Assembly: GCF_018917435.1 (NCBI RefSeq)
Contig: NZ_JAHLOQ010000032.1
Location: 1-36,007 of the forward strand
Reading direction: 5' to 3'
DNA length: 36,007 bases
Source of the DNA: Intestinibacter bartlettii
Lineage (GTDB): Bacteria; Bacillota; Clostridia; Peptostreptococcales; Peptostreptococcaceae
The notes beneath the pieces were generated by a model. That model did no database searches. It worked only from the letters and a program-made list of their open reading frames with translations, and was not told the DNA's origin. The position numbers and the translations under genes are program-made. Below, piece after piece: positions 34,769 through 36,007 of the stretch (positions are counted from its first letter, which is position 1; every line of letters begins with the position of its first letter).

Positions 34769-35882
34769 ATGTTAAGAGAATTAGATTATAGACAGTCGGT
34801 TGAGACAATGTCTAAAGATTTACAAGAATTGGGTGTTTCCCTTTGACATAGCTTCAAAGAAAGCACAAATTCAAAAATATGAAGAAGAAATAAACAAACA
34901 AGATTTTTGGGATGACAATGAAAGAGCTCAAAAGATTCTTCAACAAAGTAGTGATTTAAAAAATATAATCTCTGAATATGAAGGATTAAACTCTGACTTA
35001 GAAGAAATAGAAGTATTGATAGAACTAGGTTTAGAGGAAGAAGATGAGTCAATTGAAAAAGACATCGAAAAATCTATAAAAACACTTGAAGATAAAATAG
35101 ATGAAGTTAAAATAAAAACTTTATTAAATGGAAAATACGATGCTAACAATGCTGTTTTATCAATAAATGCTGGTACTGGTGGATTAGATGCACAAGATTG
35201 TGCTCAAATGATACTTAGAATGTATCTTAGATGGGCTGACCAAAATAATTTTAAGGTCAAAACATTAGATATGATAAGTGACCCAGAGGCAGGGATAAAA
35301 AGTGTTACGCTACTGATTCAAGGTACAAATGCTTATGGTTATCTAAAAAGTGAAAAAGGCGTTCATAGAATCGTCAGAATATCACCTTTTGATGCATCAG
35401 GCAAAAGACACACTTCATTCGTATCAGTAGATGTTACACCAGAACTTGATGATAAGATTGATGTTGAAATAAATCCTAATGATTTAAAAATAGACACATA
35501 TAGATCATCTGGTGCTGGAGGACAGCACGTAAACAAAACTGATTCTGCGGTTAGAATAACTCATATTCCAACAGGAATAGTTGTTCAATGCCAAAATGAA
35601 CGTTCACAATTTGCCAACAAAGATACTGCAATGAAAATGTTAAAAGGTAAATTGATTCATTTAAAAGAATTAGAAAACAAAGAAAGAATAGAAGACATCC
35701 AAGGTAAGTATTCACAAATAACATGGGGAAGTCAGATAAGATCCTATGTGTTCCAACCATATAAGTTGGTAAAAGACCACCGTACTAATGCGGAAATTGG
35801 AAATGTGGATAGTGTAATGGATGGAAATATAAATTTATTCATAAATGAATATCTAAAAATGAATAAGATGAAAAATCAATAA
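34769..35882 (+). CDS. prfB: Peptide chain release factor 2, with programmed +1 frameshift
   Basis: Releases peptides at UGA and UAA stops. The gene is read in two frames. The first 25 codons (34769-34843) end CTT-TGA, with the in-frame TGA at 34844-34846 followed by C. A +1 slip on CTT resumes at GAC 34845, giving DIASKKAQIQKYEEE and a total of 370 residues. This is the autoregulatory RF2 frameshift: low RF2 slows termination and favours the slip. The anticodon-like tripeptide SPF is in RISPFDASG and the catalytic GGQ in SGAGGQHVNKTDSAVR. AGGAGG overlaps the secA stop. The slip-stimulating purine stretch upstream (GGGTG, 34831-34835) is weaker than the Escherichia coli AGGGGG. Confidence 0.97.
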
Positions 35883-35980
35883 AAAATATAGAGTCTTGCA
35901 GAATTAATTTATAGTTTTACAAATTTATAAGAATAAGCATCAATGAACTTTTAATAATTTTAAATTTGCGCAGCAAAAAT

Positions 35981-36006
35981 AAAACTACTAAAATAGTAAT
36001 TTTTTT
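35981..36006 (+). terminator. Probable terminator after prfB
   Basis: AAAACTACT (35981-35989) pairs with AGTAATTTT (35995-36003) with one mismatch, five-base loop, and T to 36006. The window ends here. Bases 35883-35980 are AT-rich with no gene seen. Confidence 0.6.
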
Positions 36007-36007
36007 A

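Noticed and set aside
34800-35882. prfB starting at 34800 in a single frame
   Set aside because: The residues before DIASKK in that frame do not resemble RF2, while the frame from ATG 34769 gives the conserved RF2 N-terminus up to the CTT-TGA-C slip site.

Overview
The window is an AT-rich chromosomal segment of a spore-forming Firmicute, with strong A/T-ending codon preference and many U-tract terminators. The gene order ywmB-murA-spoIID-spoIIQ-spoIIID-mreB, then metK, recD2, comFC, hpf, secA and prfB, is what I associate with the clostridial family Peptostreptococcaceae (Clostridioides and relatives). The family assignment is an inference from gene order and protein character; no 16S gene is present. 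I see no tRNA, rRNA, CRISPR array, insertion sequence or phage gene.

Layout. (1) 1-6250: mannitol locus. mtlA (EIICB, with a recently duplicated EIIB domain) ends at its own terminator. mtlR, mtlF (EIIA) and mtlD follow as a second unit behind a long leader. (2) 6329-12439: cell-wall and sporulation block. It holds ywmB, murA, spoIID, spoIIQ, spoIIID and mreB/mbl, with convergent yyaC. (3) 12566-17420: metK behind a SAM-I riboswitch, then recD2 and comFC. (4) 17518-17806: a structured non-coding RNA with its own consensus promoter and terminator, best explained as the raiA-motif RNA. (5) 18223-24104: ribose operon rbsR-K-D-A-C-B. The rbsR repressor gene is broken by a perfect 23-bp tandem duplication. 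(6) 24114-29503: an acetyltransferase on the minus strand and a BceAB-type ABC transporter with its response regulator and intramembrane-sensing kinase. (7) 29561-36007: a cluster of DnaA-box-like 9-mers, a sigma-H-type promoter, hpf (raiA), rmuC, secA and prfB. prfB carries the programmed +1 frameshift.

How it fits together. Mannitol is phosphorylated on import by MtlA and MtlF and oxidised by MtlD, with MtlR sensing PTS phosphorylation. Ribose enters through RbsABC and is channelled by RbsD and RbsK, under RbsR control through a palindrome beside the transcription start. MurA supplies peptidoglycan precursor. SpoIID and SpoIIQ act at engulfment and SpoIIID is the mother-cell regulator.

Most interesting points: the rbsR 23-bp duplication, which could be a reversible on/off switch; the DnaA-box cluster next to very AT-rich DNA upstream of hpf, which looks like an origin but is not next to dnaA; the tandem EIIB domains of MtlA; and the separation of the raiA-type RNA from hpf by about 12 kb of sugar and peptide-defence genes.
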